From an uncultured Christensenella sp. (GTDB lineage: Bacteria; Bacillota; Clostridia; Christensenellales; UBA3700): DNA of 55,027 nt. The DNA lies in NCBI GenBank assembly GCA_949284695.1, contig CASDWJ010000035.1, forward strand, positions 1 to 55,027. The letters are read 5' to 3'. Below the pieces are notes generated by a model. The model was not told the origin of the DNA and made no database searches. It saw nothing but the letters and a program-made list of their open reading frames with translations. This document shows, piece after piece, positions 34,302 to 42,809 of the stretch. Position 1 is the stretch's first letter; each line of letters starts with the position of its first letter. The translations under genes and the position numbers were made by a program.

Positions 34302-34547
34302 ATGGAAATAGTGGATATAAGCAAGGTCGTACGCAGGAAAAAGAGCGCGAAAACGTTCGGCTCAAGACGTGGGGAAAACAACGGGGACGGTGCGCTCGCG
34401 CGCATAGCAAGGCTGAAAAGAGCGCTCGATTCGCGTGCAAGGCTGGGCGACCGCGCAGGGTTTGCCGCAGGCAGGAAAGAGCTTTGCGATCTGATTTTCG
34501 CCGTTGTATCAGAAGACGTCGGCGCAGACGGGAAGAAACACGGCTGA
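34302..34547 (+). CDS. 81-residue basic hypothetical protein
   Basis: Starts MEIVDISKVVRRKKSAKTFG after GGGAGG and a clear promoter. It is basic at the N terminus with a single predicted helix pair (ARIARLKRALDSRARLGDRAGFAAGRKELCDLIFAVV) and no signal peptide or membrane segment. The helix-turn-helix-like length and charge suggest a small nucleic-acid or protein-binding factor, but no family is recognised. It is monocistronic; 200 bases of non-coding DNA follow. Confidence 0.7.
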   Translation: MEIVDISKVVRRKKSAKTFGSRRGENNGDGALARIARLKRALDSRARLGDRAGFAAGRKELCDLIFAVVSEDVGADGKKHG

Positions 34548-34670
34548 ATCTTTCTTGTGCATACACGCAGGCAAGCGGACGGCAAGGGAGCGGTTTATCT
34601 GTTCCCGCGCGCATAGCGTATACGCTCTCGCGGCGCGGGCAAAGCAAAAGCGCGCTTTGACCCGTAAAAT

Positions 34671-34713
34671 ATCGCCTTATGTGACCATATCACAGAATCG
34701 GGCGATTTTTTTT
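34671..34713 (+). terminator. Stacked-hairpin terminator with TGTGA/TCACA palindrome
   Basis: Outer arms ATCGCC / GGCGAT (34671-34676, 34701-34706) enclose a perfect TGTGA-CCATA-TCACA palindrome and are followed by seven T. It would end the upstream transcript. The inner palindrome resembles a Crp/Fnr-family half-site pair with an odd spacing and lies about 35 bases upstream of the trxA start of transcription. Confidence 0.6.
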
Positions 34714-34721
34714 GCTATAAT
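34713..34721 (+). promoter_or_regulatory. Extended -10 promoter of the thiol/superoxide cluster
   Basis: TGCTATAAT (TG-N-TATAAT) at 34713-34721 with no good -35 box at the usual place, as expected for an extended -10 promoter or an activated one. Confidence 0.65.
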
Positions 34722-34751
34722 ACGATCGAAAAAGACAAGGAGATCGAAAAT

Positions 34752-35066
34752 ATGGCAGAACTGAAAATCACTCATGACAATTTTGAAGAAGAAGTGCTCG
34801 GGTCGGAAGTGCCCGTACTTCTCGACTTCTGGGCGCCCTGGTGCGGCCCGTGCAGAATGATCGCGCCCGTGATAGAGGACGTGGCAAAAGAATACGAGGG
34901 CAAAGTCAAGGTCGGCAAGGTCAACGTCGACGAAGAAAACGCGCTTGCGGCGGCGTTCCGTGTGGCGAGCATACCCACTCTCGTCGTCGTCAAAGACGGC
35001 GCGGTAGTCGCAGGCGCCGTCGGCTATAAGACGAAAGCCGAGATCGCGGCAATGCTCGGGGTGTGA
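34752..35066 (+). CDS. trxA: Thioredoxin
   Basis: A 104-residue canonical thioredoxin with the redox motif WAPWCGPCRMIAP near residue 30, the cis-proline segment SIPTLVVVKDG and the conserved Asp in LLDFWA. It reduces protein disulfides in the cytoplasm and is itself reduced by thioredoxin reductase (trxB at 2470). AAGGAG precedes the ATG. It heads a cluster with a rhodanese, a CoA-disulfide reductase and desulfoferrodoxin, separated by two bases, an overlap and 53 bases, which points to a common role in redox and oxygen defence. Confidence 0.96.
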   Translation: MAELKITHDNFEEEVLGSEVPVLLDFWAPWCGPCRMIAPVIEDVAKEYEGKVKVGKVNVDEENALAAAFRVASIPTLVVVKDGAVVAGAVGYKTKAEIAAMLGV

Positions 35067-35067
35067 A

Positions 35068-35385
35068 ATGGGCATATTCGGATTTTTCGGTTCAAGCGCA
35101 TTCGACGACGGCGTAAAGGAATTTTCGGCTACGCCGTCCGCCGTACTGCTCGACGTAAGGACGCGCGAAGAATACGACGGTGGGCACGTGGAAAAGAGCG
35201 TCAATCTTCCGCTCGACGAGCTGCGCACGGTCACGGATAAGATCGACAGGAGGGTGCCCGTATTCGTCTATTGCCTCAGCGGAGCCAGAAGCGCTCAGGC
35301 GGCGGCGCTTCTCAGACGGCTCGGGTATGAAAATGTAAAAAACATAGGCGGTATATCCTCTTACAGAGGAAAGGTGGTCAGATAA
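35068..35385 (+). CDS. Rhodanese-domain sulfurtransferase
   Basis: A 105-residue single rhodanese domain. The fold motifs LLDVRTREEYDGGHVEKSVNLPL and the active-site loop YCLSGARSAQAA with the persulfide-forming Cys are intact. No signal peptide, so it is cytoplasmic. It begins two bases after trxA and its stop overlaps the start of the CoA-disulfide reductase, which carries its own C-terminal rhodanese domain. Likely moves sulfane sulfur or reduces polysulfide with CoA or thioredoxin. Confidence 0.9.
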   Translation: MGIFGFFGSSAFDDGVKEFSATPSAVLLDVRTREEYDGGHVEKSVNLPLDELRTVTDKIDRRVPVFVYCLSGARSAQAAALLRRLGYENVKNIGGISSYRGKVVR

Positions 35386-37082
35386 TGAAAGTTGTGATAG
35401 TCGGAGGCGTAGCGGGCGGCGCGAGTGCCGCGGCAAGACTGCGCAGACTGGACGAAAATGCAGAGATCGTGATGTTCGAGCGCACGGGATACGTATCGTA
35501 CGCCAACTGCGGTCTGCCGTACTATATAGGCGGCGTGATAAAGAATAAAGAGGATCTTACGTTGCAGACCCCTCAAAGTTTCAAAGAGAGGTTTAATGTC
35601 GACGTGCGCGTACTGACAGAGGTTTTGTCGATAGACAGAGCGGCAAAAGAGGTCGTCGCGCGCGATCTTGCGAGCGGCAGGGAGTATCGTGAAAGCTATG
35701 ACAAGCTGATACTTTCCCCCGGTGCGCACCCCGTCGTGCCCGACGTCAAAGGTGCGGACAGCAAAAAGATATACACTCTGCGCACGGTCGAGGACACCTT
35801 CCGCATAAGAGAGGCGGCGCTTGCCGACGGAGTGAGATCGGTCGCGGTTATAGGCGGCGGCTTCATCGGAGTGGAGACGGCGGAAAATCTCAGGGAAGCG
35901 GGTCTTGACGTGACTCTGATACAGAGAAGCGGTCACGTGCTCAGTCCGATAGACGGAGACACCGCGTCCTTCCTGCACAGCCGTATGCGCAGATTCGGCG
36001 TCGATCTGAGACTCGATTCTCCCCTTCTCGGCTTCGAGGATACAGAAAACGGGATACGCGTCCTGATCAAGGACAAAGCTCCCGCAGAAGCGGATATCGC
36101 CGTGCTCGCGATAGGCGTTGCGCCCGAGTCGAAGCTCGCGAAAGAAGCGGGACTCGAACTCGGAGTCAAAGGCAGTATCGCCGTCGACGACAGGATGAGG
36201 ACTTCGGATCCCGACGTGTACGCCGTCGGAGACGCGGTCTCGATAACCAACACGGTAACAGGAGGAAAGGCAGTCATTTCGCTCGCGGGACCCGCCAACA
36301 AGCAGGGCAGAGTCGCCGCGGACAATATCGCCGGGGTAGATCACCGCTACAAGGGCTCGCACGCGGCTTCCGTGCTCAAGGTGTTCGACATGACGGCGGC
36401 GTTCGTCGGCACAAACGAAAAGACGGCAAAGGCGGCGGGCATAGACTACGGCAAGGTGATCATATCGCCCGCATCTCACGCTTCCTATTATCCGGGAGGC
36501 AGAGCAATGACGATAAAAGTGCTGTTTACCAACACGGACATGAAAATTATCGGCGCGCAGATAGTTGGATTCGACGGCGTGGACAAGCGTCTCGACGTGA
36601 TAGCCACAGCTATGCAGGCGGGTCTCAAGGTCACCGATCTTGCAGATCTCGACCTCGCTTACGCGCCGCCGTACGCGTCGGCGAAAGATCCCGTCAACAT
36701 GGTCGGCTTCGTTGCCGAGAACGTGCTCGAAGGCAAGGTCAGACAGTTTTTCTATGAGGACGTTCCCTCTCTTGTCGGCACCGACGCTCAGTTGCTCGAC
36801 GTGCGCACGGCGGAAGAATACGCATGCGGACGCGCGGCTGGGTTTGACAAAAACATTCCCGTCGACGAGCTCAGAGAACGCATGAGCGAGATAGACAAGA
36901 AAAGACCCGTATATCTGATGTGTCAGTCGGGCCTGCGCAGTTATGTCGCTTGCAGGATGCTCGCTCAGAACGGCTTCGACTGTTACAATTTTGCGGGCGG
37001 CTACCGCCTGTATTCGAGCATGGAAAAGTCGCGCTTCGACGGCGATTGCGCGACCGATTGCGGCGTAAAGCGCATCAGGTAA
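35385..37082 (+). CDS. CoA-disulfide reductase with C-terminal rhodanese domain
   Basis: A 565-residue FAD-dependent enzyme that reduces CoA disulfide, CoA persulfide or polysulfide with NAD(P)H. FAD-binding GGVAGGASAAARLRR at the N terminus, single redox Cys42 in SYANCGLPYYIGG (the class uses a single Cys), NAD-binding GGGFIGVETAENL near 160 and a second FAD motif VYAVGDAVS. From about residue 455 a rhodanese domain follows with active Cys513 in MCQSGLRSY. This matches the Cdr/Npsr fusion known from Shewanella and Bacillus relatives. It overlaps the small rhodanese gene by one base. Confidence 0.92.
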   Translation: MKVVIVGGVAGGASAAARLRRLDENAEIVMFERTGYVSYANCGLPYYIGGVIKNKEDLTLQTPQSFKERFNVDVRVLTEVLSIDRAAKEVVARDLASGREYRESYDKLILSPGAHPVVPDVKGADSKKIYTLRTVEDTFRIREAALADGVRSVAVIGGGFIGVETAENLREAGLDVTLIQRSGHVLSPIDGDTASFLHSRMRRFGVDLRLDSPLLGFEDTENGIRVLIKDKAPAEADIAVLAIGVAPESKLAKEAGLELGVKGSIAVDDRMRTSDPDVYAVGDAVSITNTVTGGKAVISLAGPANKQGRVAADNIAGVDHRYKGSHAASVLKVFDMTAAFVGTNEKTAKAAGIDYGKVIISPASHASYYPGGRAMTIKVLFTNTDMKIIGAQIVGFDGVDKRLDVIATAMQAGLKVTDLADLDLAYAPPYASAKDPVNMVGFVAENVLEGKVRQFFYEDVPSLVGTDAQLLDVRTAEEYACGRAAGFDKNIPVDELRERMSEIDKKRPVYLMCQSGLRSYVACRMLAQNGFDCYNFAGGYRLYSSMEKSRFDGDCATDCGVKRIR

Positions 37083-37135
37083 AAAGCATAAGGGGGCTAC
37101 CCGCGCCCTTGAAATAACAAAACGGAGGAGAGATC

Positions 37136-37513
37136 ATGTCGGGTAAATTTTATATCTGCCGCCATTGCGGCAACATTATCGGAATGGTAAAAAATTCGGG
37201 CGTGCCCGTAGTGTGTTGCGGTGAGAAGATGCAACTTCTCGTTCCCAATTCGGTGGAAGCGAGTGGCGAAAAGCACGTGCCTGTCGCAGAAGTCGTCGGC
37301 GACAAAGTGACGGTCAGAGTCGGGTCGGTCGATCATCCCATGCTTGCGGAGCACTATATCGAGTGGGTGTATCTGCAGACGGAAAAGGGCGGTCAGCGCA
37401 AGGCGTTCATGCCGGGCGACGCACCGGTCGCGGAGTTCGCTCTCGCAGACGACAAGGCGGTCGCGGTATACGCGTACTGCAATCTGCACGGGCTCTGGGT
37501 CAAGGAGCTGTGA
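37136..37513 (+). CDS. dfx: Desulfoferrodoxin (superoxide reductase)
   Basis: A 125-residue two-domain iron protein. The N-terminal desulforedoxin domain has CRHCG and CCGEKM, four Cys for a rubredoxin-like Fe site (class I/2Fe). The C-terminal superoxide reductase domain carries the His ligands and active-site pair in GEKHVPV, VDHPMLAEHYIEW and the closing CNLHGLW (Cys and His of the Fe-His4-Cys site). It reduces superoxide to peroxide without making oxygen, which suits an anaerobe. AACGGAGGAGAG precedes the ATG. A bidirectional terminator follows. Confidence 0.95.
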   Translation: MSGKFYICRHCGNIIGMVKNSGVPVVCCGEKMQLLVPNSVEASGEKHVPVAEVVGDKVTVRVGSVDHPMLAEHYIEWVYLQTEKGGQRKAFMPGDAPVAEFALADDKAVAVYAYCNLHGLWVKEL

Positions 37514-37574
37514 AGCGGATACCGGGCGCGCCTGCGACGGCGCGACACGCGGGGCGAAACTAAGCGTAAAAAAG

Positions 37575-37602
37575 AAAAGGCGGTGAAAAAACCGCCTTTT
37601 TT
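37575..37602. terminator. Bidirectional terminator between dfx and rnfB
   Basis: Arms AAAAGGCGGT / ACCGCCTTTT with T runs reading out on both strands; it ends dfx on the plus strand and the Rnf operon on the minus strand. Confidence 0.9.
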
Positions 37603-37663
37603 GTCGTTTTTTGCAGACCGTCAATACCGCGCACGGCATTGCGACCCGCGGTCTGAAGATACG

Positions 37664-38482
37664 TCAATGTTCTTTGATGATCTTTCTCGGGCACTTGTTG
37701 AGACATTCCATGCAACCCGTGCACTTTGAGTAATCGAATACGGGCAGGTTGTTCACCATGGTTATCGCGCCCTGTTTGCACACTCTCGCGCACATACCGC
37801 AACCTATGCAGCCGACTTTGCAGAAGGACATCGTCTCTTTGCCCTTGCATGTGGTCGAGCACGCGCAGTACACTTTCGCACTTGCGGGTATGCGTTCGAT
37901 TATCAGTTGCGGGCACTTGTGGATACAGGCTCCGCACGAGGTGCACAGCGTCTTGTCGACGAACGCAACGCCGTCCTTTACCTTTATCGCGCCGACGGGG
38001 CAGACTTCTTCGCAGGTGCCGCCGCCGAGACAACCGCTCGGGCACAGCTTGCAGCCGCCGAGGTACATTTTTTTGTTGAGGCAGCCTTCGTTGCCGATAT
38101 ACTCGTACTTGTCGGTCGCGTTTACGCCGCCGTTACACTTGACGACGGCAACGGTGGGCTCGCTTGACGAAAATTCTATGCCGGCAAGCTCTGCGATGAC
38201 TTTCTTTTCTTCGTCCGAGGTGACTTTGCAGTCGTCGAGAGAAGCCTTGCCGCAAGCGAGGCATTTCGCGAAGCCTTCGCAGCCGCTGTGACCGCAACCG
38301 CCGCAGTTTGCGCCCGCAAGGTGCTCGAGGATCTTGACGACCTTTTCGTCCTCCTTGATATGGCAGACTTTGGTCACGATGAGGATAAGCACTGCAAAAA
38401 TCACGGCAAGACCCGCGATTATTCCAAGCACCATTCCGACTTTACCCCATTGTATAGCCGCAGAAATCAATACGTTTATCAT
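37664..38482 (-). CDS. rnfB: Rnf complex subunit B (ferredoxin entry subunit)
   Basis: A 272-residue iron-sulfur protein anchored by one N-terminal helix (VGMVLGIIAGLAVIFAVLILIV). A four-Cys cluster site ANCGGCGHSGC..CLACG comes first, then repeated ferredoxin-type sites: CPSGCLGGGTCEEVCP, LCTSCGACIHKCP, GCIGCGMCARVCK and CTGCMECLNKCP. It takes electrons from reduced ferredoxin and passes them into the membrane complex. Last gene of the operon, 13 bases after rnfA, with a terminator downstream. The four C-terminal clusters are typical of clostridial RnfB. Confidence 0.96.
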   Translation of the reverse strand: MINVLISAAIQWGKVGMVLGIIAGLAVIFAVLILIVTKVCHIKEDEKVVKILEHLAGANCGGCGHSGCEGFAKCLACGKASLDDCKVTSDEEKKVIAELAGIEFSSSEPTVAVVKCNGGVNATDKYEYIGNEGCLNKKMYLGGCKLCPSGCLGGGTCEEVCPVGAIKVKDGVAFVDKTLCTSCGACIHKCPQLIIERIPASAKVYCACSTTCKGKETMSFCKVGCIGCGMCARVCKQGAITMVNNLPVFDYSKCTGCMECLNKCPRKIIKEH

Positions 38483-38495
38483 TGTCTCATCCTCC

Positions 38496-39101
38496 TCAGC
38501 CTATCATATTGAATACGTAAAAGCCCATTGCCATAAAGCATGCCGCCATCATCGTGATCGGGAAGCCTTTCATCGGGCCGGGCATCTTGAGGTGGTCTAT
38601 CTTTTCTCTGAGACCGCTCATTATGACTATGGATACGATGAAGCCCACGCCCGCGAACAAGCCGTAGAGCACCGCCACGCCGAGGTTCATCGACGAAATG
38701 CCGAGCAGGCTCATCATCTGCGCCTTATCGATCACGAGTTCGGCTACGCCGAGCACCGCGCAGTTGGTCGTGATCAGCGGCAGGTAGATGCCCATCGCCT
38801 GATAGAGGGCAGGGGAGAAGCGCTTGATCGCGCGCTCTATCATCTGCACGAGCGCCGCGATGACGAAGATGAACACGATGATCTCGAGGTACTCGAGCCC
38901 GAGCGGGGTGAGTATGTACTCGTATATCGGGTATGTGATAAGGCAGGTTATCGTCATAACGAGCGTGACGGCGATGCCCATACCGAGGGCGTTGTTCGTC
39001 TTTTTGGAAACTCCGAGGAAGGGGCAGATGCCGAGGAACTGCACGACGACGAAGTTGTTCACAAAGACCGCTATTATAAGTATCGTAAAGAAAGTACCCA
39101 T
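38496..39101 (-). CDS. rnfA: Rnf complex subunit A
   Basis: A 201-residue integral membrane subunit with six helices. The start MGTFFTILIIAVFVNNFVVVQ and the motif FLGICPFLGVSKK carry the conserved Cys that, with RnfE, holds an intramembrane iron-sulfur centre. Homologous to RnfE and to NqrE. Located between rnfE (one-base gap) and rnfB, as in Acetobacterium and other clostridia. Participates in Na+ or H+ translocation coupled to ferredoxin:NAD+ electron transfer. Confidence 0.96.
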   Translation of the reverse strand: MGTFFTILIIAVFVNNFVVVQFLGICPFLGVSKKTNNALGMGIAVTLVMTITCLITYPIYEYILTPLGLEYLEIIVFIFVIAALVQMIERAIKRFSPALYQAMGIYLPLITTNCAVLGVAELVIDKAQMMSLLGISSMNLGVAVLYGLFAGVGFIVSIVIMSGLREKIDHLKMPGPMKGFPITMMAACFMAMGFYVFNMIG

Positions 39102-39102
39102 A

Positions 39103-39831
39103 TCACTTTACCTCCTTTGCGGGCTCTGCCGCGCCTTCCGCCTGCGCCTGTTCGCTCGCCTCGGGGTCGAGGTTGTCGGGAGCGGATACGTCGGGCTTGG
39201 GCATTATCCTGAGAGCGAACGTCTTGCTTCTTCTGACGTTCTCTATCTTGGAGTAAACCGCGTTGAAAATCGCTATCGCGAGTCCGTAGACGAAGAACGC
39301 GCCCGCGGACGAGGTGAAGAACTCGATCTTGAAATCCCATAGCGTGTAGCCGAATATCGCGCCCGCGCCGAGGATCTCTCTGACCGCACCGATCAGGGTC
39401 AGCGCGCAGGTGAAGCCGAGACCTGTGAACAGACCGTCGCAAGCGGAGTCGAGCACCTTGTTCTTGCTCGCGAAGGATTCCGCTCTGCCGAGTATGATAC
39501 AGTTGACGACGATAAGCGGCAGATACACGCCCATCGAGTCGTACAGCGACGGAATGAACTTGTCGAGCACCATTCTGACTATCGTGACGAAAGTCGCGAT
39601 GATTATTACGAACGCGGGGATACGCACCGCATTGGGTATCGTCTTCCTGAGAAGCGATATCAGCGCGTTGGAACATATCAGTATGAACGTGACCGCAAGA
39701 CCCATGCCTATGCCGTTGAACGCCGCCGTAGAGAGCGCGAGCGTAGGGCAGGTGCCCAGCACGAGGCGCAGGGTCGGGTTGTTCTTGAGAAGCCCGTCGA
39801 AGGCTATCGTTTTAAATCCCTTTCCCGTCAT
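39103..39831 (-). CDS. rnfE: Rnf complex subunit E
   Basis: A 242-residue membrane subunit, paralogous to RnfA, with the motif VLGTCPTLALSTAAFNGIG that bears the second conserved Cys, and about six helices. A hydrophilic Glu/Ala-rich C-terminal tail (EASEQAQAEGAAEPAKEVK) extends past the family core. It abuts rnfG (start one base after the rnfG stop region) and rnfA. Forms the membrane core with RnfA. Confidence 0.95.
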   Translation of the reverse strand: MTGKGFKTIAFDGLLKNNPTLRLVLGTCPTLALSTAAFNGIGMGLAVTFILICSNALISLLRKTIPNAVRIPAFVIIIATFVTIVRMVLDKFIPSLYDSMGVYLPLIVVNCIILGRAESFASKNKVLDSACDGLFTGLGFTCALTLIGAVREILGAGAIFGYTLWDFKIEFFTSSAGAFFVYGLAIAIFNAVYSKIENVRRSKTFALRIMPKPDVSAPDNLDPEASEQAQAEGAAEPAKEVK

Positions 39832-40425
39832 TTAAGCCACCTCCTCGGATCCCGCCGCGAAAAGCACTTCGCGTGCGAATTGCAACGCGCAGTCTACCGC
39901 GTTGTTGAGCGCGTTGGTAGAATAAGTCGCGCCGCTTATCAGCACCTTTATGCCGTCGCCGCCCGTCGTGAAATACACGTCGCCCGTGATCTCGTCGTTG
40001 TGGGCGGAGTAGACGTCGTATGTGAGTTTTGACATTAGCGTCTGCTTTTCGTAGCTCTCCAGCACGACCTTTTCAATACCGCCGAACGCGCCGTCCTTGG
40101 CAGTCAGCACGACCCATACGGTTATCGTGCCGCCCTTATATCCTTCGCCGCCCGTCGCCTGTACGAGGTAATTGCCGTTCTCGAGCAGATACACCTTGGA
40201 CAGAGAGCCGTAATCATTGGCAAGCTGATCGGACGAATATTCTTTTTCCTGATAATTCATCTCCATGCCGTAGACCTTCTCGATCGCTCTCATCGTGCGT
40301 TCTTCGTCGGTGACGTAGAGAACGTCGTTGAGGATCGCGAGCAAGCCGCCCGCGACGAGAGCTATGACGAGCAGGACGATTATGCATTTAAAAGCCTGAC
40401 TTGTGAAAAACTGTTTGACCGTCAT
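39832..40425 (-). CDS. rnfG: Rnf complex subunit G (FMN-carrying)
   Basis: A 197-residue subunit with one N-terminal helix (CIIVLLVIALVAGGLLAIL) and an extracytoplasmic FMN-binding domain. The covalent flavin site is the Thr of SGATYSTNAL near residue 166. GGEGYKGGTITVWVVL is the usual FMN_bind core. It overlaps the rnfD stop by four bases. The covalent FMN would be attached by an ApbE-type transferase, which is not in the window. Confidence 0.95.
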   Translation of the reverse strand: MTVKQFFTSQAFKCIIVLLVIALVAGGLLAILNDVLYVTDEERTMRAIEKVYGMEMNYQEKEYSSDQLANDYGSLSKVYLLENGNYLVQATGGEGYKGGTITVWVVLTAKDGAFGGIEKVVLESYEKQTLMSKLTYDVYSAHNDEITGDVYFTTGGDGIKVLISGATYSTNALNNAVDCALQFAREVLFAAGSEEVA

Positions 40426-41456
40426 TGTTTTCCGCCCTCCTCTTTTGCCGCTTTCGCCGCCTTTTTCGCTTCGATCTTAGCGCGGATACGCTCGACAAGT
40501 CCGGGCGCGCCGAACGGACGCGGACGGATATAAGCGTTTATCAGCGGGACGAGCAGGTTCATCAGCAGTATCACGAAGGATACGACCTCTATCTTGGTTG
40601 CCGCTCTGAGCACCGCGGTGAGCACGCCGAGCGCGACGAAGTAGACGTAATTGCCCGCCGTGCTGTTGGGACTTGTCACGTAGTCGGTCGCCATGAATAT
40701 CGCGCCGAGGAACAGACCGCCCGAGAGTATCGAGGGCAGGAACTGCGCGAAGTCGAACTTGGCGAGACAGACCGCGACAAAGCCTTCGACGACTATGTAG
40801 GTGACGGGGAACTGCCATTTGATGACCTTGCGCACGACGAGGTAAATGCCGCCGATGAGAAGCGCGAGCTTGCAGGTCTCGCCTATGCAACCCATCATGC
40901 CCGTGCCGAGGAACATATCGAGCAGGCTGACCGAAGCCGCGTTGCCGCCGAGCATAGAGGTCAGCTCGGTCGCGCCCGTCGCGACGTTGCCGTCAAGCGC
41001 GGCGATCGTGGGAGCGACCCAGCCCGAGACCATCATCGACTGAAAGGCTATGAACGCAAAGACTCTGCCCGTGATCGCGGGGTTGACTATGTTTTTGCCC
41101 GTGCCGCCGAACAGCATTTTGACGACCGCTATCGCGAAAATCGCGGATATCAGCGGAACGTACCATTTGACGTGAGACGGGAGACACATTGCAAGCAACA
41201 GACCCGTCACGACGCTCGTGAAGTCGAAAGACCTGATTATCTCGAGCGGCTTTTTCTTCAGGCACAGCGAGTAGACGAACTCGGTCGCCACGCTTGCCGC
41301 GACGCTTATCAGTATCGTGACGAGCGCGTTTACTCCGAAGAACACGCACCCCATCACCGCCGCGGGCAGGAGGGCTATGACCACGTCGAGCATAATGCCT
41401 CTCGTAGTGCGTTTGCCTCTTATATGAGGGCTGTCGGATACGATAACTTTTTCCAT
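40422..41456 (-). CDS. rnfD: Rnf complex subunit D
   Basis: A 344-residue integral membrane subunit with about nine or ten helices, homologous to NqrB. The start VIVSDSPHIRGKRTTRGIMLDVVIALLPA is characteristic of the family in its pieces SPHI and T-x-x-IM-x-DV. The segment ATDYVTSPNSTAG matches the region binding covalent FMN and facing the periplasmic-side partner. C-terminal Lys/Ala-rich tail is hydrophilic. Between rnfC (9-base gap) and rnfG (overlap). Confidence 0.95.
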   Translation of the reverse strand: MEKVIVSDSPHIRGKRTTRGIMLDVVIALLPAAVMGCVFFGVNALVTILISVAASVATEFVYSLCLKKKPLEIIRSFDFTSVVTGLLLAMCLPSHVKWYVPLISAIFAIAVVKMLFGGTGKNIVNPAITGRVFAFIAFQSMMVSGWVAPTIAALDGNVATGATELTSMLGGNAASVSLLDMFLGTGMMGCIGETCKLALLIGGIYLVVRKVIKWQFPVTYIVVEGFVAVCLAKFDFAQFLPSILSGGLFLGAIFMATDYVTSPNSTAGNYVYFVALGVLTAVLRAATKIEVVSFVILLMNLLVPLINAYIRPRPFGAPGLVERIRAKIEAKKAAKAAKEEGGKQ

Positions 41457-41465
41457 TTTTCCCTC

Positions 41466-42767
41466 CTATTTCATCTCTCTGAGTTTTTGTTTGCAAAGCT
41501 GAATGCTCTGGACGAGCGCACGGCTTGCGGGGCAGACGTAAGCGCAGCTGCCGCACTCTATACAGTTGAGCACGCCGCCGCGTTCTTTCGCCATAATGTA
41601 GTCGCCCGCCTGCGTGTAGAAGTCGATATCCATCGGCATCAGGTGCATCGGGCATACTCTCGCGCACGAGCCGCAGCTTATGCACGGGGTCGGGTTGGAG
41701 AGCGAGACCTCGCTCGCGGGCAGGAGCAGCAGACCGCTGTCCGTCTTGCGGGTGTAGTAGTCGGTAGAGAGCATCGTCGCGCCCATCATGGGACCGCCGT
41801 CGATTATCATGCCGATATCGCCCTTTATGCCGCCGCATTTTTCGAGCATGAAGTCAAAGCTCGTGCCGAATCTGACGATCAGGTTGGCGGGATTTTCCAC
41901 GCACTGACCCGAGACGGTGACCACGCGCTCGAACAGGGGTTTGTTGAGTTCGACCGCCTCGTAGACCGCGTAGGAAGTCGCGATATTCTGCACCACGCAA
42001 CCCGCGTCGGCGGGAAGTTTGCCGGGTGGGACCCTGCGGCCGGTACAGCAGTATATCAGGTGCTTTTCGCTTCCCATCGGGTAGCGCTTGCGCAGTATCA
42101 CCACGTCCAGATCGTCGTACTTTTCAAACAGCGAGATCGCGTCCGGCTTGTTCTTTTCTACGCCGACGATGATGTGGCTCACGCCGAGGGCTTTGGCTAT
42201 CAGTCTGAAGCCTTCGACCAGCTTGTCCGTCTGTTCGACCATAAGGCGGTAGTCGCAGGTCAGATAAGGCTCGCACTCCGCCGCGTTGATGATCAGCGTA
42301 TCGACGGGGGTCTTGGGCGAGAGCTTTATAAAAGTGGGGAAGCCCGCGCCGCCCATGCCTACGATACCCGCTTCGGCTATTCTCGCGATGATCGTCTCTT
42401 TGGTCTTTTCCTTGAGCGGCTCAAGAGGAACGAAGGTGTCGTCCGCATCTATGTCGCGGCTGATCACGACGTGGGTGTCCATGCCGCCGCGCGGATTCGC
42501 GCGCTTTTCTATCGCTATGACCTTGCCCGCAACACTGCTGTAGATGTTGGCGCTGACAAAGCCGTCCGCTTTTGCAATGAGCTGTCCGCATTTCACCGTA
42601 TCGCCCACCGCGACAACGGGTGCCGCAGGCTTGCCGATGTGCTGTTGCAACGCTATCGACGCGATATTGGGTGCTTCGAGCCGACTGATCGGGCAGTCTT
42701 TACTGATGAATTTCATATCGCGGAAATGCACGCCGCGACTGAAAAACTTGCCGTTTCTTGCTTTCAC
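41466..42767 (-). CDS. rnfC: Rnf complex subunit C (NADH-linked)
   Basis: A 433-residue soluble subunit that docks NAD and FMN and carries two [4Fe-4S] clusters: CISCGSCARVCP and CIECGSCAYVCPASR near the C terminus. GMGGAGFPTFIKL is the NADH/FMN-binding glycine loop as in NuoF. The product starts from GTG 42767 with GGAGG before it. First Rnf gene, 42 bases after the Gx transporter, with a small GCACC/GGTGC hairpin between. Its stop is TAG, which shows that TAG is a normal stop in this genome. Confidence 0.96.
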   Translation of the reverse strand: MKARNGKFFSRGVHFRDMKFISKDCPISRLEAPNIASIALQQHIGKPAAPVVAVGDTVKCGQLIAKADGFVSANIYSSVAGKVIAIEKRANPRGGMDTHVVISRDIDADDTFVPLEPLKEKTKETIIARIAEAGIVGMGGAGFPTFIKLSPKTPVDTLIINAAECEPYLTCDYRLMVEQTDKLVEGFRLIAKALGVSHIIVGVEKNKPDAISLFEKYDDLDVVILRKRYPMGSEKHLIYCCTGRRVPPGKLPADAGCVVQNIATSYAVYEAVELNKPLFERVVTVSGQCVENPANLIVRFGTSFDFMLEKCGGIKGDIGMIIDGGPMMGATMLSTDYYTRKTDSGLLLLPASEVSLSNPTPCISCGSCARVCPMHLMPMDIDFYTQAGDYIMAKERGGVLNCIECGSCAYVCPASRALVQSIQLCKQKLREMK

Positions 42768-42809
42768 AGTTACCTCCGATGATTTATTTGCACCAAGGTG
42801 CTTTTCCCT

